From: Mitsuaria sp. PDC51
GTDB taxonomy: Bacteria > Pseudomonadota > Gammaproteobacteria > Burkholderiales > Burkholderiaceae_C
NCBI RefSeq assembly: GCF_900113225.1
Contig: NZ_FOZE01000002.1
Location: forward strand, 992,001-1,056,000
Direction of reading: 5' to 3'
DNA: 64,000 nucleotides
The notes under the pieces were generated by a model, which was not told where the DNA came from, did no database searches, and saw nothing but the letters and a program-made list of their open reading frames with translations. The translations under genes and the position numbers were made by a program. Shown here piece by piece: positions 1-11,285 of the stretch. Each line of letters starts with the position of its first letter. Position 1 is the stretch's first letter.

Positions 1-1467
<1,467 letters not shown>

Positions 1468-1760
1468 AAAGACTCCGTGTCGAGCGCGCCCCTGGCCTGG
1501 AGGCGCGCTGCGTCGGCGACTGGCTGTTCGGGCGTTGCACCCGAAGCTTGGTGGTTGGCCACTACCAACCGCTGGCGGACAACCCCGGCCACCGGACGGC
1601 ACGGAGGGCGTTGCACCCCACGCGTGACGCACGGCCAAACCGCGGCCCGACCAAACCGTTCTCTGCAGTCGGATCAGAGAACACTCGAAAGAACCGTGCA
1701 TGATACCGCACGATGCTTTCGGTTGCTCTTTGTCAACCGGAACCGCACAGGGACAAACCC

Positions 1761-1797
1761 TGAAACGAGGAAAGGGGAGGTCCCATGGGACCACCCC
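1761..1797 (-). terminator. Hairpin in the rplL-rpoB gap, probable attenuator
   Basis: The 379-base gap between rplL and rpoB (1468-1846) holds no gene. Its clearest element is a hairpin at 1774-1797, GGGGTGGTCCC paired with GGGACCTCCCC on the minus strand (one mismatch), followed by TTTCC. In enterobacteria a partial terminator in this gap lowers rpoBC expression relative to rplJL; the position here fits, but the T-run is weak, so partial termination is an inference. Confidence 0.5.
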
Positions 1798-1846
1798 TCT
1801 CGCGGATTGGAATCCGGTGAACGAGTCACCGGATCCCCACAAGGTC

Positions 1847-2227
1847 TTACTTGAGTTCGACCTTGGCGCCGGCTTCTTCCAGCTTCTTCTTGGCAGCTTC
1901 GGCGTCGGCCTTGGCAATGCCTTCCTTGACGGGCTTCGGAGCGCCGTCGACCAGGTCCTTGGCTTCCTTCAGGCCCAGGCCGGTGATTTCGCGAACGGCC
2001 TTGATGACCGAGACCTTGTTGGCGCCGGCGTCCGTCAGGACGACGTTGAACTCGGTCTTTTCTTCGGCGGCGGCAGCGCCACCAGCGGCAGCGCCGCCAG
2101 CAGCCGGAGCGGCCATCGAAGCGGCGGACACGCCGAACTTCTCTTCAATCGCCTTGACCAGGTCGTTCAGTTCCAGAACGGTCATGCTGTCCAGGGCAGC
2201 CAGGAAAGCGTCTTTGTCGAATGCCAT
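1847..2227 (-). CDS. rplL: 50S ribosomal protein L7/L12
   Basis: L7/L12 forms the flexible stalk dimers of the large subunit that recruit translation factors. The 126-residue length is normal. The N-terminal dimerisation domain (about 1-35) is followed by an Ala/Gly-rich hinge (about 38-58), then the globular C-terminal domain with the conserved [19 protein letters not shown] helix. It lies 49 bases downstream of rplJ, with which it forms the L10-L7/L12 stalk complex. The ATG start has an upstream purine-rich stretch (TAGGAACC). Confidence 0.98.
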   Translation of the reverse strand: MAFDKDAFLAALDSMTVLELNDLVKAIEEKFGVSAASMAAPAAGGAAAGGAAAAEEKTEFNVVLTDAGANKVSVIKAVREITGLGLKEAKDLVDGAPKPVKEGIAKADAEAAKKKLEEAGAKVELK

Positions 2228-2276
2228 GATAGGTTCCTAAATACAGAGTGTTTTGATTGCGCGAATGCAGCGTCGA

Positions 2277-2804
2277 TCAGGCTGCGGCAGGAGCTTCTTC
2301 GGTAGCGGCTTCGGCGCCGCCACCCTTCTGCTGAGCCAGGGCAGCCAGCACGGCCGCGGTGCGTTGCACCGGCGACTTGAGCAGGCCGGCGATCTGCGAC
2401 AGCAGGACTTCCTTGGTCGGGACAGCCGCCAGCGCCTTCACGCCGTTGACGTCCAGAGCCTTGCCGCCGTAGGCACCACCCTTGATGACGAGCTTGTCGT
2501 TGGTCTTGGCAAAGTCAGCGATGACTTTGGCAGCCGCGACAGCGTCTTCCGAAAAGCCGTAGATCAGCGGGCCGACCATGGCGTCCGTTGCAGCCTCGAA
2601 CGAGGTGCCGGCGACAGCACGGCGAGCCAGGGTGTTCTTCAGGACATGAAGGTACACGCCTTGGGCACGCGCGGTGACGCGCAGCTTGTTCAGGGCTTCA
2701 ACGGTGAGGCCACGGTACTCGGCCAGCGCCAGCGTCTGGGACTTGGCGGCTTGCGCTGCCACGTCGGACACGACGGCTGCTTTCTCGTTGCGATTGAGAC
2801 TCAA
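2277..2804 (-). CDS. rplJ: 50S ribosomal protein L10
   Basis: L10 is the base of the L7/L12 stalk and, bound to L7/L12, represses its own mRNA in many bacteria. The 175 residues begin [19 protein letters not shown], typical for betaproteobacteria. The start codon is TTG (2804-2802), chosen because GAGGAG sits six bases upstream and the N-terminus matches the family; no in-frame ATG fits. A 287-base gap separates it from rplA. Such a long untranslated leader is where the L10 autoregulatory structure is expected. Confidence 0.97.
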   Translation of the reverse strand: MSLNRNEKAAVVSDVAAQAAKSQTLALAEYRGLTVEALNKLRVTARAQGVYLHVLKNTLARRAVAGTSFEAATDAMVGPLIYGFSEDAVAAAKVIADFAKTNDKLVIKGGAYGGKALDVNGVKALAAVPTKEVLLSQIAGLLKSPVQRTAAVLAALAQQKGGGAEAATEEAPAAA

Positions 2805-3091
2805 GGTCTACTCCTCACATTACGCCCTCGATGCGACGGAGGTCCATCGCGTCTCGGGCACCGGAATCAGCGACCTTCTGTCAGGAACCCATCGCGACGA
2901 ACGCGATTCGAATCCTTTCAGCGGGACCGCCATCTGCGCTGGCTGGAGGCCGGAGCCTCCGATTAAGCGAGCTCCCCGAACTGCGGAAACTCTCGCCAGC
3001 GGTCTTGGATGACCTGGCCGGGTTTCCCCGGCCAGCCCACCAATTCATCGGCGCACGCCAGACTCGCGTGACGCCTCAACTGAATAAAGCC
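2805..3091 (-). promoter_or_regulatory. rplA-rplJ gap: candidate L10 leader with a strong hairpin
   Basis: This 287-base gap has no credible gene. Immediately after rplA there is a perfect hairpin (3014-3035) of CTGGCCGGG and CCCGGCCAG closing a GAAA tetraloop, without a T-run. The remaining leader up to the rplJ start is rich in possible pairings and contains repeated GCGATGG/CGCGATGG words. By position and length it is probably the L10(L12)4-binding leader, possibly with a separate rplJ promoter. The fold was judged by eye only. Confidence 0.4.
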
Positions 3092-3799
3092 TCAGGCGGC
3101 CGCTGCGGCGTTGATCGTGCCGACGTCCACGCGGGCGCCAACGCCCATCGTCGACGAGACAGCGATCTTGCGCAGGTAGATGCCCTTGCTCGAGGCCGGC
3201 TTGGCCTTGTTCAGGGCTTCGACCAGCGCGCGCAGGTTGCCTTCCAGCTTGTCGGTGTCGAACGAGCGACGGCCGATCGTGCCGTGGATGATGCCGGCCT
3301 TGTCGACGCGGAACTGGACCTGGCCAGCCTTGGCGTTCTTGACGGCGGTGGCGACGTCCGGGGTCACGGTGCCGACCTTCGGGTTCGGCATCAGGCCGCG
3401 CGGGCCCAGGATCTGACCCAGGGTACCGACGATGCGCATCGTGTCCGGCGAGGCGATCACGACGTCGAAGGGCATGTCGCCCGCCTTGACGCGCTCAGCC
3501 AGGTCTTCCATGCCGACGACGTCGGCGCCGGCGGCCTTGGCTTCTTCAGCCTTGGCGCCTTGGGCGAACACGGCGACGCGCTTGGTCTTGCCGATGCCGT
3601 TGGGCATCACGACGGCGCCACGGACCACCTGGTCCGACTTCTTCGCGTCGACGCCGAGTTGGATCGACACATCGATGGCTTCATCGAACTTGGCGGTGGC
3701 GCATTCCTTGACGAGGTTGATCGCCTCGGTCAGCGCGTACAGCTTGGTCGATTCGACCTTGCCCTGCAGGGCTTGTTGACGCTTGGTCAGCTTGGCCAT
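3092..3799 (-). CDS. rplA: 50S ribosomal protein L1
   Basis: L1 binds 23S rRNA near the E site and, in many bacteria, represses the L11 operon mRNA. The 235 residues start [15 protein letters not shown]. The frame stays open 22 codons further upstream, but that extension overlaps rplK and matches nothing, so the ATG at 3799 is used. Family signatures include the [10 protein letters not shown] and [15 protein letters not shown] stretches. The start lies one base after the rplK stop, so the two genes are translationally coupled. Confidence 0.97.
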   Translation of the reverse strand: MAKLTKRQQALQGKVESTKLYALTEAINLVKECATAKFDEAIDVSIQLGVDAKKSDQVVRGAVVMPNGIGKTKRVAVFAQGAKAEEAKAAGADVVGMEDLAERVKAGDMPFDVVIASPDTMRIVGTLGQILGPRGLMPNPKVGTVTPDVATAVKNAKAGQVQFRVDKAGIIHGTIGRRSFDTDKLEGNLRALVEALNKAKPASSKGIYLRKIAVSSTMGVGARVDVGTINAAAAA

Positions 3800-3800
3800 G

Positions 3801-4232
3801 TCAGACACCCTCCACGATGATGCCCATCGAACGGGCGGAGCCGGCGATGGTACGGACAGCGGCATCCATGTCGGCGGCCGTCAGGTCCTTCTGCTTGGTC
3901 TTGGCGATCTCTTCCAGCTGGGCGCGGGTCAGCTTGCCGACCTTGTCCAGATGGGGGCGCTGCGAGCCCTTGTCGATCTTGGCAGCCTTCTTCAGCAGCA
4001 CGGTCGCCGGGGGCGACTTGATGATGAAGGTGAAGCTCTTGTCCGCGAAGGCGGTGATCACGACGGGCAGCTTGAGGCCCGGCTCATAGCTCTGCGTCTG
4101 GGCGTTGAACGCCTTGCAGAATTCCATGATGTTCAGACCACGCTGACCCAGCGCGGGACCGACCGGAGGCGACGGATTCGCCTTGCCAGCCGGGATTTGC
4201 AGCTTGATGTAGCCGACAATCTTCTTGGCCAT
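3801..4232 (-). CDS. rplK: 50S ribosomal protein L11
   Basis: L11 sits at the GTPase-associated centre and is the first gene of the L11 operon. The protein is 143 residues from [20 protein letters not shown], the normal length. The proline-rich N-terminal loop ([13 protein letters not shown]) that binds thiostrepton-type antibiotics and the C-terminal rRNA-binding domain ending [10 protein letters not shown] are both present. A ten-codon upstream extension was rejected. The gene lies 218 bases downstream of nusG and is followed directly by rplA. Confidence 0.97.
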   Translation of the reverse strand: MAKKIVGYIKLQIPAGKANPSPPVGPALGQRGLNIMEFCKAFNAQTQSYEPGLKLPVVITAFADKSFTFIIKSPPATVLLKKAAKIDKGSQRPHLDKVGKLTRAQLEEIAKTKQKDLTAADMDAAVRTIAGSARSMGIIVEGV

Positions 4233-4450
4233 GTTTTCTCCTGATGGCGACACGACGGCCACGCCGTTTCGCCTGAGTGCTAGCGCGAGGGGCTGGTCCG
4301 GAAGACGTACCCTCGCTCCTCTTGTCCGCTTCTCGTTGCGGACTGGTCACGGAAGGTTGCGCCGGCTTTCGCCGTCGAGCACCTTCGGGCTCTTGTTCAT
4401 TGGGCGGAATGACGAATGGCGGCCCGAGCCGCCATGCCATTCACCGCCGA

Positions 4451-5035
4451 TCAGACCTTCTCGACCTGGGCGAAGTCCAGCTCGACGGGGGTCGCACGAC
4501 CGAAGATCGTGACCGAGACGCGCAGCTTCGACTTGTCGTAGTTGACTTCCTCGATGCTGCCGTTGAAGTCGGTGAACGGACCTTCCTTGACGCGGACGAT
4601 CTCGCCGACGATCCATTCCACCTTCGGCTTGGGCTTGTCGACGCCCTCTTGCATCTGGTTGACGATCTTCATGACCTCGGCTTCCGAGATCGGCGCCGGG
4701 CGGTTCTTCGCACCACCGACAAAGCCGGTGACCTTGGACGTGTGCTTGACCAGATGCCAGCTGTCGTCGTCCATCACCATCTCGACCAGCACGTACCCGG
4801 GGAAGAAGCGACGCTCGGTCACGGCCTTCTTGCCGTTCTTCAGCTCGACGACTTCCTCGGTCGGCACCAGGATGCGACCGAACTTGTCCTGCATGCCGGC
4901 GCGGTCGATGCGCTCACGCAGGTTGCGCTCCACCGCCTTTTCCATGCCGGAATAGGCGTGCACGACATACCAGCGCTTGGCCGGGCCAGCGGGCGCGGTC
5001 GACTCGGTCGCAACGACGTTTTGATCTTCGCTCAT
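4451..5035 (-). CDS. nusG: Transcription termination/antitermination factor NusG
   Basis: NusG binds RNA polymerase, raises processivity and links it to Rho or to the ribosome. The N-terminal NGN domain includes the [19 protein letters not shown] stretch, and the C-terminal KOW domain reads [19 protein letters not shown]. The frame opens at an ATG at 5047 (MGTKMSEDQ), but the ATG at 5035 (MSEDQNVV) is preferred because GGGGA lies about seven bases before it; this gives 194 residues. The upstream neighbour is secE, as in most bacteria. Confidence 0.95.
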   Translation of the reverse strand: MSEDQNVVATESTAPAGPAKRWYVVHAYSGMEKAVERNLRERIDRAGMQDKFGRILVPTEEVVELKNGKKAVTERRFFPGYVLVEMVMDDDSWHLVKHTSKVTGFVGGAKNRPAPISEAEVMKIVNQMQEGVDKPKPKVEWIVGEIVRVKEGPFTDFNGSIEEVNYDKSKLRVSVTIFGRATPVELDFAQVEKV

Positions 5036-5057
5036 CTTGGTCCCCATCCGTTCCCGC

Positions 5058-5441
5058 TCAGCGCTTCCAACCCAGGATCAGGTCGTACAGCACCCACTCC
5101 AGCGTCTTGTCGGTGAACCACAGGAAGAGCGCCATCACCACGACGAAGGCGAACACATACAACGTCATCTGGCCAGCTTCCTTGCGGGTCGGCCAGACCA
5201 CCTTGCCCACTTCCTTGATCGAGTCCTGGCCATAGGCAATCAGCGACTTGCCGGACTCCGACGTGAAGAACGCCCCCACGGCCGCAGCCAGCAACGCGAG
5301 CAGGGCACCCCACTGCACCCACGGACCTTGCTTGCTCAGCGCGTAGAAGGCGACGATCGCGGCCACCAGCAGCAGCACGGCGCCAGCCAGCTTGACCTTG
5401 TCGGCGCCCGTCGTGACGGTTTCGACTTGAGGATTGGACAT
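5058..5441 (-). CDS. secE: Preprotein translocase subunit SecE
   Basis: SecE clamps SecY in the inner-membrane translocation channel. The 127-residue length equals that of E. coli SecE and suggests three membrane segments. Two are near the N-terminus (about 20-65). The conserved amphipathic helix and third segment read [14 protein letters not shown]...[18 protein letters not shown]. The ATG at 5441 is preferred over a GTG three codons upstream because GGAAGTGAG is correctly spaced for it. It forms the usual secE-nusG pair, 22 bases apart. Confidence 0.95.
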   Translation of the reverse strand: MSNPQVETVTTGADKVKLAGAVLLLVAAIVAFYALSKQGPWVQWGALLALLAAAVGAFFTSESGKSLIAYGQDSIKEVGKVVWPTRKEAGQMTLYVFAFVVVMALFLWFTDKTLEWVLYDLILGWKR

Positions 5442-5509
5442 TGAACTCACTTCCGTCGCGGCTCAGCGCCGCGACATTTGTTCGCCTGGAACATTCCAGC
5501 CGAACCCAC

Positions 5510-5546
5510 CAGCAGCAAAGCCCGCCGAGATGACTCCCGCGGGCTT
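5510..5546 (-). terminator. Hairpin between tRNA-Trp and secE
   Basis: AAGCCCGC (5518-5525) and GCGGGCTT (5539-5546) form a perfect 8-base stem with a 13-base loop. On the minus strand it is followed by TTGCTGCTGG, so the T-run is short. It probably ends or attenuates the tuf/tRNA-Trp transcript before secE. Confidence 0.45.
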
Positions 5547-5587
5547 GGCGCGACCACTAGGACCAACGTTCGCTTATCGCTGATCGT

Positions 5588-5663
5588 TGGCAGGGGCAGA
5601 GGGTCTCGAACCCCCAACCTTCGGTTTTGGAGACCGACGCTCTGCCAATTGAGCTATGCCCCT
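5588..5663 (-). tRNA. tRNA-Trp (CCA)
   Basis: The cloverleaf is complete: acceptor AGGGGCA/TGCCCCT, D arm AGCTCAATTGGCAGAGC, anticodon loop CTCCAAA with anticodon CCA, T arm GGGGGTTCGAGACCCTC, and an encoded 3' CCA. It lies 17 bases downstream of tuf, the standard proteobacterial tuf-trnW-secE order, and is probably processed from the tuf transcript. Confidence 0.97.
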
Positions 5664-5680
5664 GTGGCCTTTGACTTGAA

Positions 5681-6871
<1,191 letters not shown>

Positions 6872-6914
6872 CTTGCGCTCCTGGCGATCAGATCAAGAAA
6901 CGAGAGAAGAGGGT

Positions 6915-6989
<75 letters not shown>

Positions 6990-7060
6990 ATCGACACAGG
7001 ATTGATGACCTTATCAGCAAACCTGTGCCGATATCTCGACACGACACCTTCAACTTCCGA

Positions 7061-7134
7061 TGGAGCGGGAAACGGGAATCGAACCCGTGTCATTAGCTTG
7101 GAAGGCTAAGGTTCTACCATTGAACTACTCCCGC
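7061..7134 (-). tRNA. tRNA-Gly (TCC)
   Basis: Acceptor GCGGGAG pairs with TTCCCGC (one G-T pair), and CCA is encoded. The anticodon stem-loop TTAGC-CTTCCAA-GCTAA gives anticodon TCC. The T arm is ACGGGTTCGATTCCCGT. Confidence 0.96.
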
Positions 7135-7216
7135 CCGGGAGTTTTCCAATTCCAGCTGCTTGAACCGCGAAGCGGGTGACGATCACCCGATTCGTTGCTC
7201 TTGCATCCGTTCGCCT

Positions 7217-7302
7217 TGGTGGAGGAGGCTGGATTCGAACCAGCGTACGCGTTAGCGGGCAGATTTACAGTCTGCTGCCTTTAACCACTCGGCCACCCCT
7301 CC
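7217..7302 (-). tRNA. tRNA-Tyr (GTA)
   Basis: This is a class II tRNA of 86 bases with a long variable arm. Acceptor GGAGGGG pairs with CTCCTCC. The anticodon stem-loop CAGAC-TGTAAAT-CTG gives GTA. CCA is encoded. It is the first tRNA of the Tyr-Gly-Thr-tuf-Trp transcription unit, so the promoter should lie just to its right. Confidence 0.96.
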
Positions 7303-7770
7303 GAGGCGAGCCCACGACTATAGCACCGTTCTTTTTTGGCGCAAATACTTTTTGGCTCGCGCACCTCTGGCGTGCGATTGGCGCTCTCCACGCGGAGTGT
7401 GATCGGGGGGCACCACCAAAGCGCGGGAGCGCACAGTGCAACGCCTGCCGGGGCGGACCACAAGTAATACCAATTCAACGCCAACTGGTCTCATCCCCGA
7501 GGCCCCACCCTCCCCGCAGACCTTCTTGAGCGCCACACCCTCGACACCGCTGTCCATGCGGGTCGCGGCGATGCCACAGCAGGGAAAACACCGGCGTCAA
7601 ACTGGTAGCAAAGTGGCGTTACCGCTCGTTATAGTGGCATGGCATTGGTTGCATTGAGGTGTATTCGGGGGCGCCAGCTGCATGCCACTCCGCCGATGGG
7701 TGTCGTGATTTCAGGTGCCGAGTCTTCATCAAAGGCCAACAACTCCAGGCCATTCGAGGAGCAGTTCATC
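7303..7770. other. 468-base gap between the tRNA cluster and the TonB receptor gene
   Basis: No gene is supported here. The left end should hold the minus-strand promoter of the tRNA-tuf unit. The right part is the control region of the receptor gene: a proposed GlcNAc operator (7469-7489), a weaker inverted copy (7602-7617, CTGGT-N5-AGTGGC), and a TATAGT -10-like word at 7630-7635 without a good -35 partner. Short open frames in this gap have no start signal or family match. Confidence 0.6.
7469..7489 (+). promoter_or_regulatory. Proposed GlcNAc-regulator operator upstream of the TonB receptor
   Basis: ACCAATTCAACGCCAACTGGT can be read two ways. It contains ACCAAT-N5-GCCAA (7469-7484), matching the pattern ACCARTNNNNNRCCAA seen before nagK and the GH18 chitinase. 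It is also an imperfect dyad, ACCAATT-N7-AACTGGT. It lies 282 bases before the receptor ATG. The shared pattern is seen; binding by the locus GntR regulator is inferred. Confidence 0.5.
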
Positions 7771-10410
7771 ATGAAGGTCAACAAGACCCCTATCGCAGCG
7801 GCGGTGACGCTGACGTTGCTGAGCGCGGCCTTCGCCGTGCAGGCGCAGGAACAGAAAAAGGACGACGGCACCCAGCTGGAACAGGTCGTGGTGACCGGCA
7901 TCCGCGCGTCGCTGCAGTCGGCCGCCAACATCAAGAAGAACGCCAGCGCCGTTGTCGATGCCGTGAGCGCCGAGGACGTGGGCAAGCTCCCCGACTCGGA
8001 CGTCGGCCAGGCCCTGGGCCGCATCCCCGGCATCTCGGTCGGCCGGGCGTTCGGCCAGGGCGCCTCGGTGTCGATCCGCGGCACCGACCCGCAGATGACG
8101 TACACCACGCTGAACGGCCAGACCGTCGCGTCCACCGGCTGGTATGACCAGATGGACATCGACCGCTCGTTCAACTATTCGCTGCTCCCCGCCGAAATGA
8201 TCGGCGGCATGGAGGTCTACAAGTCCTCGCAGGCCAACCTGACCGAAGGCGGCATCGGCGGCACGGTGATCGTCAAGACCCGCAAGCCGCTGGACCTGAA
8301 GGCCAACACGGTCTTCGGCAGCGTGCGCTACGGCGACGGCACCATCAGCGACTCGGAGAAGGAAGCTTCCGGGCTGTACAGCTGGCGCAACGCAAGCCGC
8401 ACCTTTGGCGCGCTGATCGCCGCCGGCCTGTCCAAGGGCGACTACATCCGCCGCGGCGTCGAAGCCGACAGCCGCTGGAACAGCGACGTGGCCCCGACCG
8501 CCTTCGTGCAGGAGCGCAAGCGCACCTCGCTCAACGTCGCCCTGCAGGCGCGCCCGGTCGAGGGCTTCGAAGTCGGCCTGAACCTGCTGAAGCTGAAGCT
8601 GGATGCCGACAGCTCCAACTCCAGCGACTACCTGATGCATGACCAGAATTGCGACCAGCGCAATACCGCGGTCAAGTCGGACTTCAACCCGAACGGCATG
8701 TGCCTGCACAGCACGACCACGGCCGCCAACCCGCTGCCGCACAAGTTCTTCCAGGTCTGGGCGCGCGGCGCCAGCATGGATTCGGAAAGCGCCGTGGCCG
8801 ACGCCCACTACACCCTGGGCAGCGCCAAGTTCGACCTCGTCGTCGGCACGACCAAGGCGGACGGCGGCACCTCGGCCACCACCAACTACCAGACCGCCGC
8901 CTTCGACGGCGCCGCCGGCCCGTTCACGCGCCCGAACTGGCAGGGCACGATCGACGCCACCGGCAAGCAGATCAAGGTCAACCCGAGCAACGACCAGTCC
9001 TGGGGCGTCGGCTCCCTGCCGGCGCAGATGTCGCCGGAAACCTGGGCCACCTCCGCCGGTCCCAACAAGGACAAGGAAAAGTTCGGCCAGCTCGACGCCA
9101 CCTTCGACCTGGACTGGGGCGTGATCAACGCCTTCAAGACCGGCGTGCGTTTTGCCGACCACACCTTCGAGAAGCGCAGCTACCGCCCGATCTGGAACAC
9201 GACGATCACGCCGGTGGCCACCTCCGGCCTGTTCGACGGCTCGGTGAACGTCGGCGGATGGACGGTGCCGCGCGCCAACATCGGCGCGATGCTGGACAAC
9301 ACCAACCGGAACATCTCCGGCTGGGTCGAGGACCGCTCCGGTTATGGCGAGCTGAACGAGAAGAACCGCTCGGTCTACGGCATGTTCGAGTTCGAGACCA
9401 AGGGCATGCGCGGCAACTTCGGCGTGCGCTACGTCTCCACCAAGGCCACCAGCACCGGTTACCTGTTCGACGGCGTGACGCCGGCCGACCAGTACGCCGG
9501 CAACCAGAACTGGGCCAAGACCACCACGTCCACCAAGTCGACCTACAACGACGTGCTGCCCAGCATCAACCTGGCCTTCGACCTGAGAAGCGACCTGGTG
9601 CTGCGGGCGACCGCCTCGCAGGCCATCACGCGCCCGAACTTCGCCAACATGTTCGGCGTGACGGTGTCCGGCTACAACGACGACCGCAACGGCAACGAGA
9701 CCTGGACCATCGGCAACATCGGCCTCAAGCCGATGAAGTCGAGCCAGGCTGACCTCGGCCTGGAGTACTACTACGGCCGCGGCAACATGATGTCGGCGAC
9801 CTACTTCATCAAGGACATCTCCAACTTCGTCGTCGCCATCGCCACGCCGAACCAGAAGGTCGGCCTGGTCGATCCCAAGACCGGCGTCGACAACTGGACG
9901 GTGCAGAGCTTCCAGAACGCCGGCGGCGGCAAGATCCGCGGTATCGAACTGCAGGCCAACCACGCCTTCGGCAACGGCTTCGGCGCGCAGGGCAACTACA
10001 CCTTCACCGAAGGCACGGCGCCGGCCAGCAGCTACCTGGATGGGCTGAGCCTGTTCACGCAGTCGTCCAAGCACAACGTGAACCTGGTCGGCTACTACGA
10101 GAACGAGCAGTACTTTGCTCGCCTGGCCTACAACTGGCGCTCGAAGTACATGATCCGCGAAGGCGCGTTCTGGTATGGCAACCGCATGCACGATGCCTAC
10201 GGCACGCTGGACGCCAGCGTGGGCTGGAACATCACGAAGAACCTGCGGCTGTCGTTCGAGGCGATCAACCTGACCAAGGAAGACGACGTCCAGTACGGCG
10301 CCGCGGCGGCCTCCAACACCGCCATCAAGGATCCGCTGCGCGCCGGCTTCCCGGCCTGGAGCTTCAAGGGCGAGACCACCTACAAGCTGGGCCTGAGCGC
10401 CAAGTTCTGA
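7771..10410 (+). CDS. TonB-dependent receptor, probable chitooligosaccharide/GlcNAc transporter
   Basis: This is an outer-membrane beta-barrel that imports a ligand using TonB energy. The 879 residues start MKVNKTPIAAAVTLTLL, a signal peptide likely cut after AVQA (about 24). The start was chosen for GAGGAG nine bases upstream; 44 earlier in-frame codons lack such a signal. A TonB-box-like segment LEQVVVTGIRASLQSA is followed by the plug domain (SVSIRGTD, about 105-115), a large barrel, and a terminal Phe (KLGLSAKF). It faces the GlcNAc operon and shares an operator-like motif with it. From this context the ligand is probably chitin oligomers; the sequence alone does not prove it. Confidence 0.93.
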   Translation: MKVNKTPIAAAVTLTLLSAAFAVQAQEQKKDDGTQLEQVVVTGIRASLQSAANIKKNASAVVDAVSAEDVGKLPDSDVGQALGRIPGISVGRAFGQGASVSIRGTDPQMTYTTLNGQTVASTGWYDQMDIDRSFNYSLLPAEMIGGMEVYKSSQANLTEGGIGGTVIVKTRKPLDLKANTVFGSVRYGDGTISDSEKEASGLYSWRNASRTFGALIAAGLSKGDYIRRGVEADSRWNSDVAPTAFVQERKRTSLNVALQARPVEGFEVGLNLLKLKLDADSSNSSDYLMHDQNCDQRNTAVKSDFNPNGMCLHSTTTAANPLPHKFFQVWARGASMDSESAVADAHYTLGSAKFDLVVGTTKADGGTSATTNYQTAAFDGAAGPFTRPNWQGTIDATGKQIKVNPSNDQSWGVGSLPAQMSPETWATSAGPNKDKEKFGQLDATFDLDWGVINAFKTGVRFADHTFEKRSYRPIWNTTITPVATSGLFDGSVNVGGWTVPRANIGAMLDNTNRNISGWVEDRSGYGELNEKNRSVYGMFEFETKGMRGNFGVRYVSTKATSTGYLFDGVTPADQYAGNQNWAKTTTSTKSTYNDVLPSINLAFDLRSDLVLRATASQAITRPNFANMFGVTVSGYNDDRNGNETWTIGNIGLKPMKSSQADLGLEYYYGRGNMMSATYFIKDISNFVVAIATPNQKVGLVDPKTGVDNWTVQSFQNAGGGKIRGIELQANHAFGNGFGAQGNYTFTEGTAPASSYLDGLSLFTQSSKHNVNLVGYYENEQYFARLAYNWRSKYMIREGAFWYGNRMHDAYGTLDASVGWNITKNLRLSFEAINLTKEDDVQYGAAAASNTAIKDPLRAGFPAWSFKGETTYKLGLSAKF

Positions 10411-10433
10411 CCGGCACCGCTGCGTCACTTCGA

Positions 10434-10459
10434 AAGCCCGGCAGCCGCCGGGCTTTTTT
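10434..10459 (+). terminator. Rho-independent terminator of the TonB receptor gene
   Basis: AAGCCCGGC-AGCC-GCCGGGCTTTTTT is a perfect GC-rich stem with a four-base loop and six T, starting 24 bases after the receptor stop codon. Confidence 0.9.
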
Positions 10460-10478
10460 CGTTGCGCTGCGCGGCCGG

Positions 10479-10512
<34 letters not shown>

Positions 10513-10546
10513 GACTCTCCGCCTGCGGGCGGGCGGCGCTCGCGCG

Positions 10547-11257
10547 CTAGAAGTCGTAGAAGGTGGTGATGGTCAGCCGGCCCTGGCGCGGATCGCTGCT
10601 GAGGCCCAGCGCGGGATTGACGATGGCCGAGTGCAACAGGCTGCCCCGGTAGGCCACCAGGCGGTTGAATCGCGCCGGCAGCATGCCCAGCAGCTCGAAG
10701 CAATCGTCCGAGTCGCTGAAATACCGCGGCGGCGCCGGGGAGCGCTCCATCTCCGCATAGATCAAGTCGCCGTAGCGTTCGCGCTGATCGGCGGTGATCT
10801 GCTGCAGGCCGCTGGCCTTGTGGCGGTAGAAGGCGGTACCGCCATGGCGCTCGTCGCAGAGGTAGAGCATCACGGCCATGAAGTGCGGCGTGCTGGCATC
10901 GAAATGCGGCACCCGCTGCAGGGGCCCCAGATCCTCGGGTGCGACCGTCGTCAGCGAGAACGCGCACGGCGACTTGCGCAGCGGCAGTTCCTCGGGGACG
11001 CCGAAGTTCAGCCGGATCAACGGGTCCAGCAGCTCCGTCAGGCTTTCGCTATAGGCCGCCGGCACCGGCGCTCGCAGCCCGGGATAGCCCTTGCGCTCGT
11101 CAGCGCCCGGGCAGCGGTCGAAGCGGGCCTGGCAGGCTGCCTCGACCAGCGCCTGCGGATGCGCGAGGAAATCGTCGATGACGACGACCGGATGCTCGCC
11201 GACCCGCACCGATCGGATGTCGGGCGGCATGCGGATGGCGAAGGTCTCCGGGCTCAT
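10547..11257 (-). CDS. DUF6445-type 2-oxoglutarate/Fe(II) oxygenase-like protein
   Basis: The 236-residue protein resembles the DUF6445 family, prolyl-hydroxylase-like proteins often found near TonB receptors. A probable iron triad is visible: His118 and Asp120 in PHFDA, and distal His209 in GSLLHSAIV. Arg227 in GRLTITTFYDF is placed to bind 2-oxoglutarate. There is no signal peptide, so it is cytoplasmic. The ATG at 11257 is used because the 41-codon extension upstream overlaps nagX. It is the last gene of the GlcNAc operon, 28 bases after nagX. Its substrate is unknown; a role tied to the receptor or to a modified sugar/protein is only suggested by location. Confidence 0.75.
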   Translation of the reverse strand: MSPETFAIRMPPDIRSVRVGEHPVVVIDDFLAHPQALVEAACQARFDRCPGADERKGYPGLRAPVPAAYSESLTELLDPLIRLNFGVPEELPLRKSPCAFSLTTVAPEDLGPLQRVPHFDASTPHFMAVMLYLCDERHGGTAFYRHKASGLQQITADQRERYGDLIYAEMERSPAPPRYFSDSDDCFELLGMLPARFNRLVAYRGSLLHSAIVNPALGLSSDPRQGRLTITTFYDF

Positions 11258-11285
11258 GGAACGGTATTGTGCGGGCGCGGTCCGC

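Noticed and set aside
5510..5546. A riboswitch before secE
   Set aside because: Only one simple hairpin is visible, adequately explained as a terminator or attenuator after tRNA-Trp.
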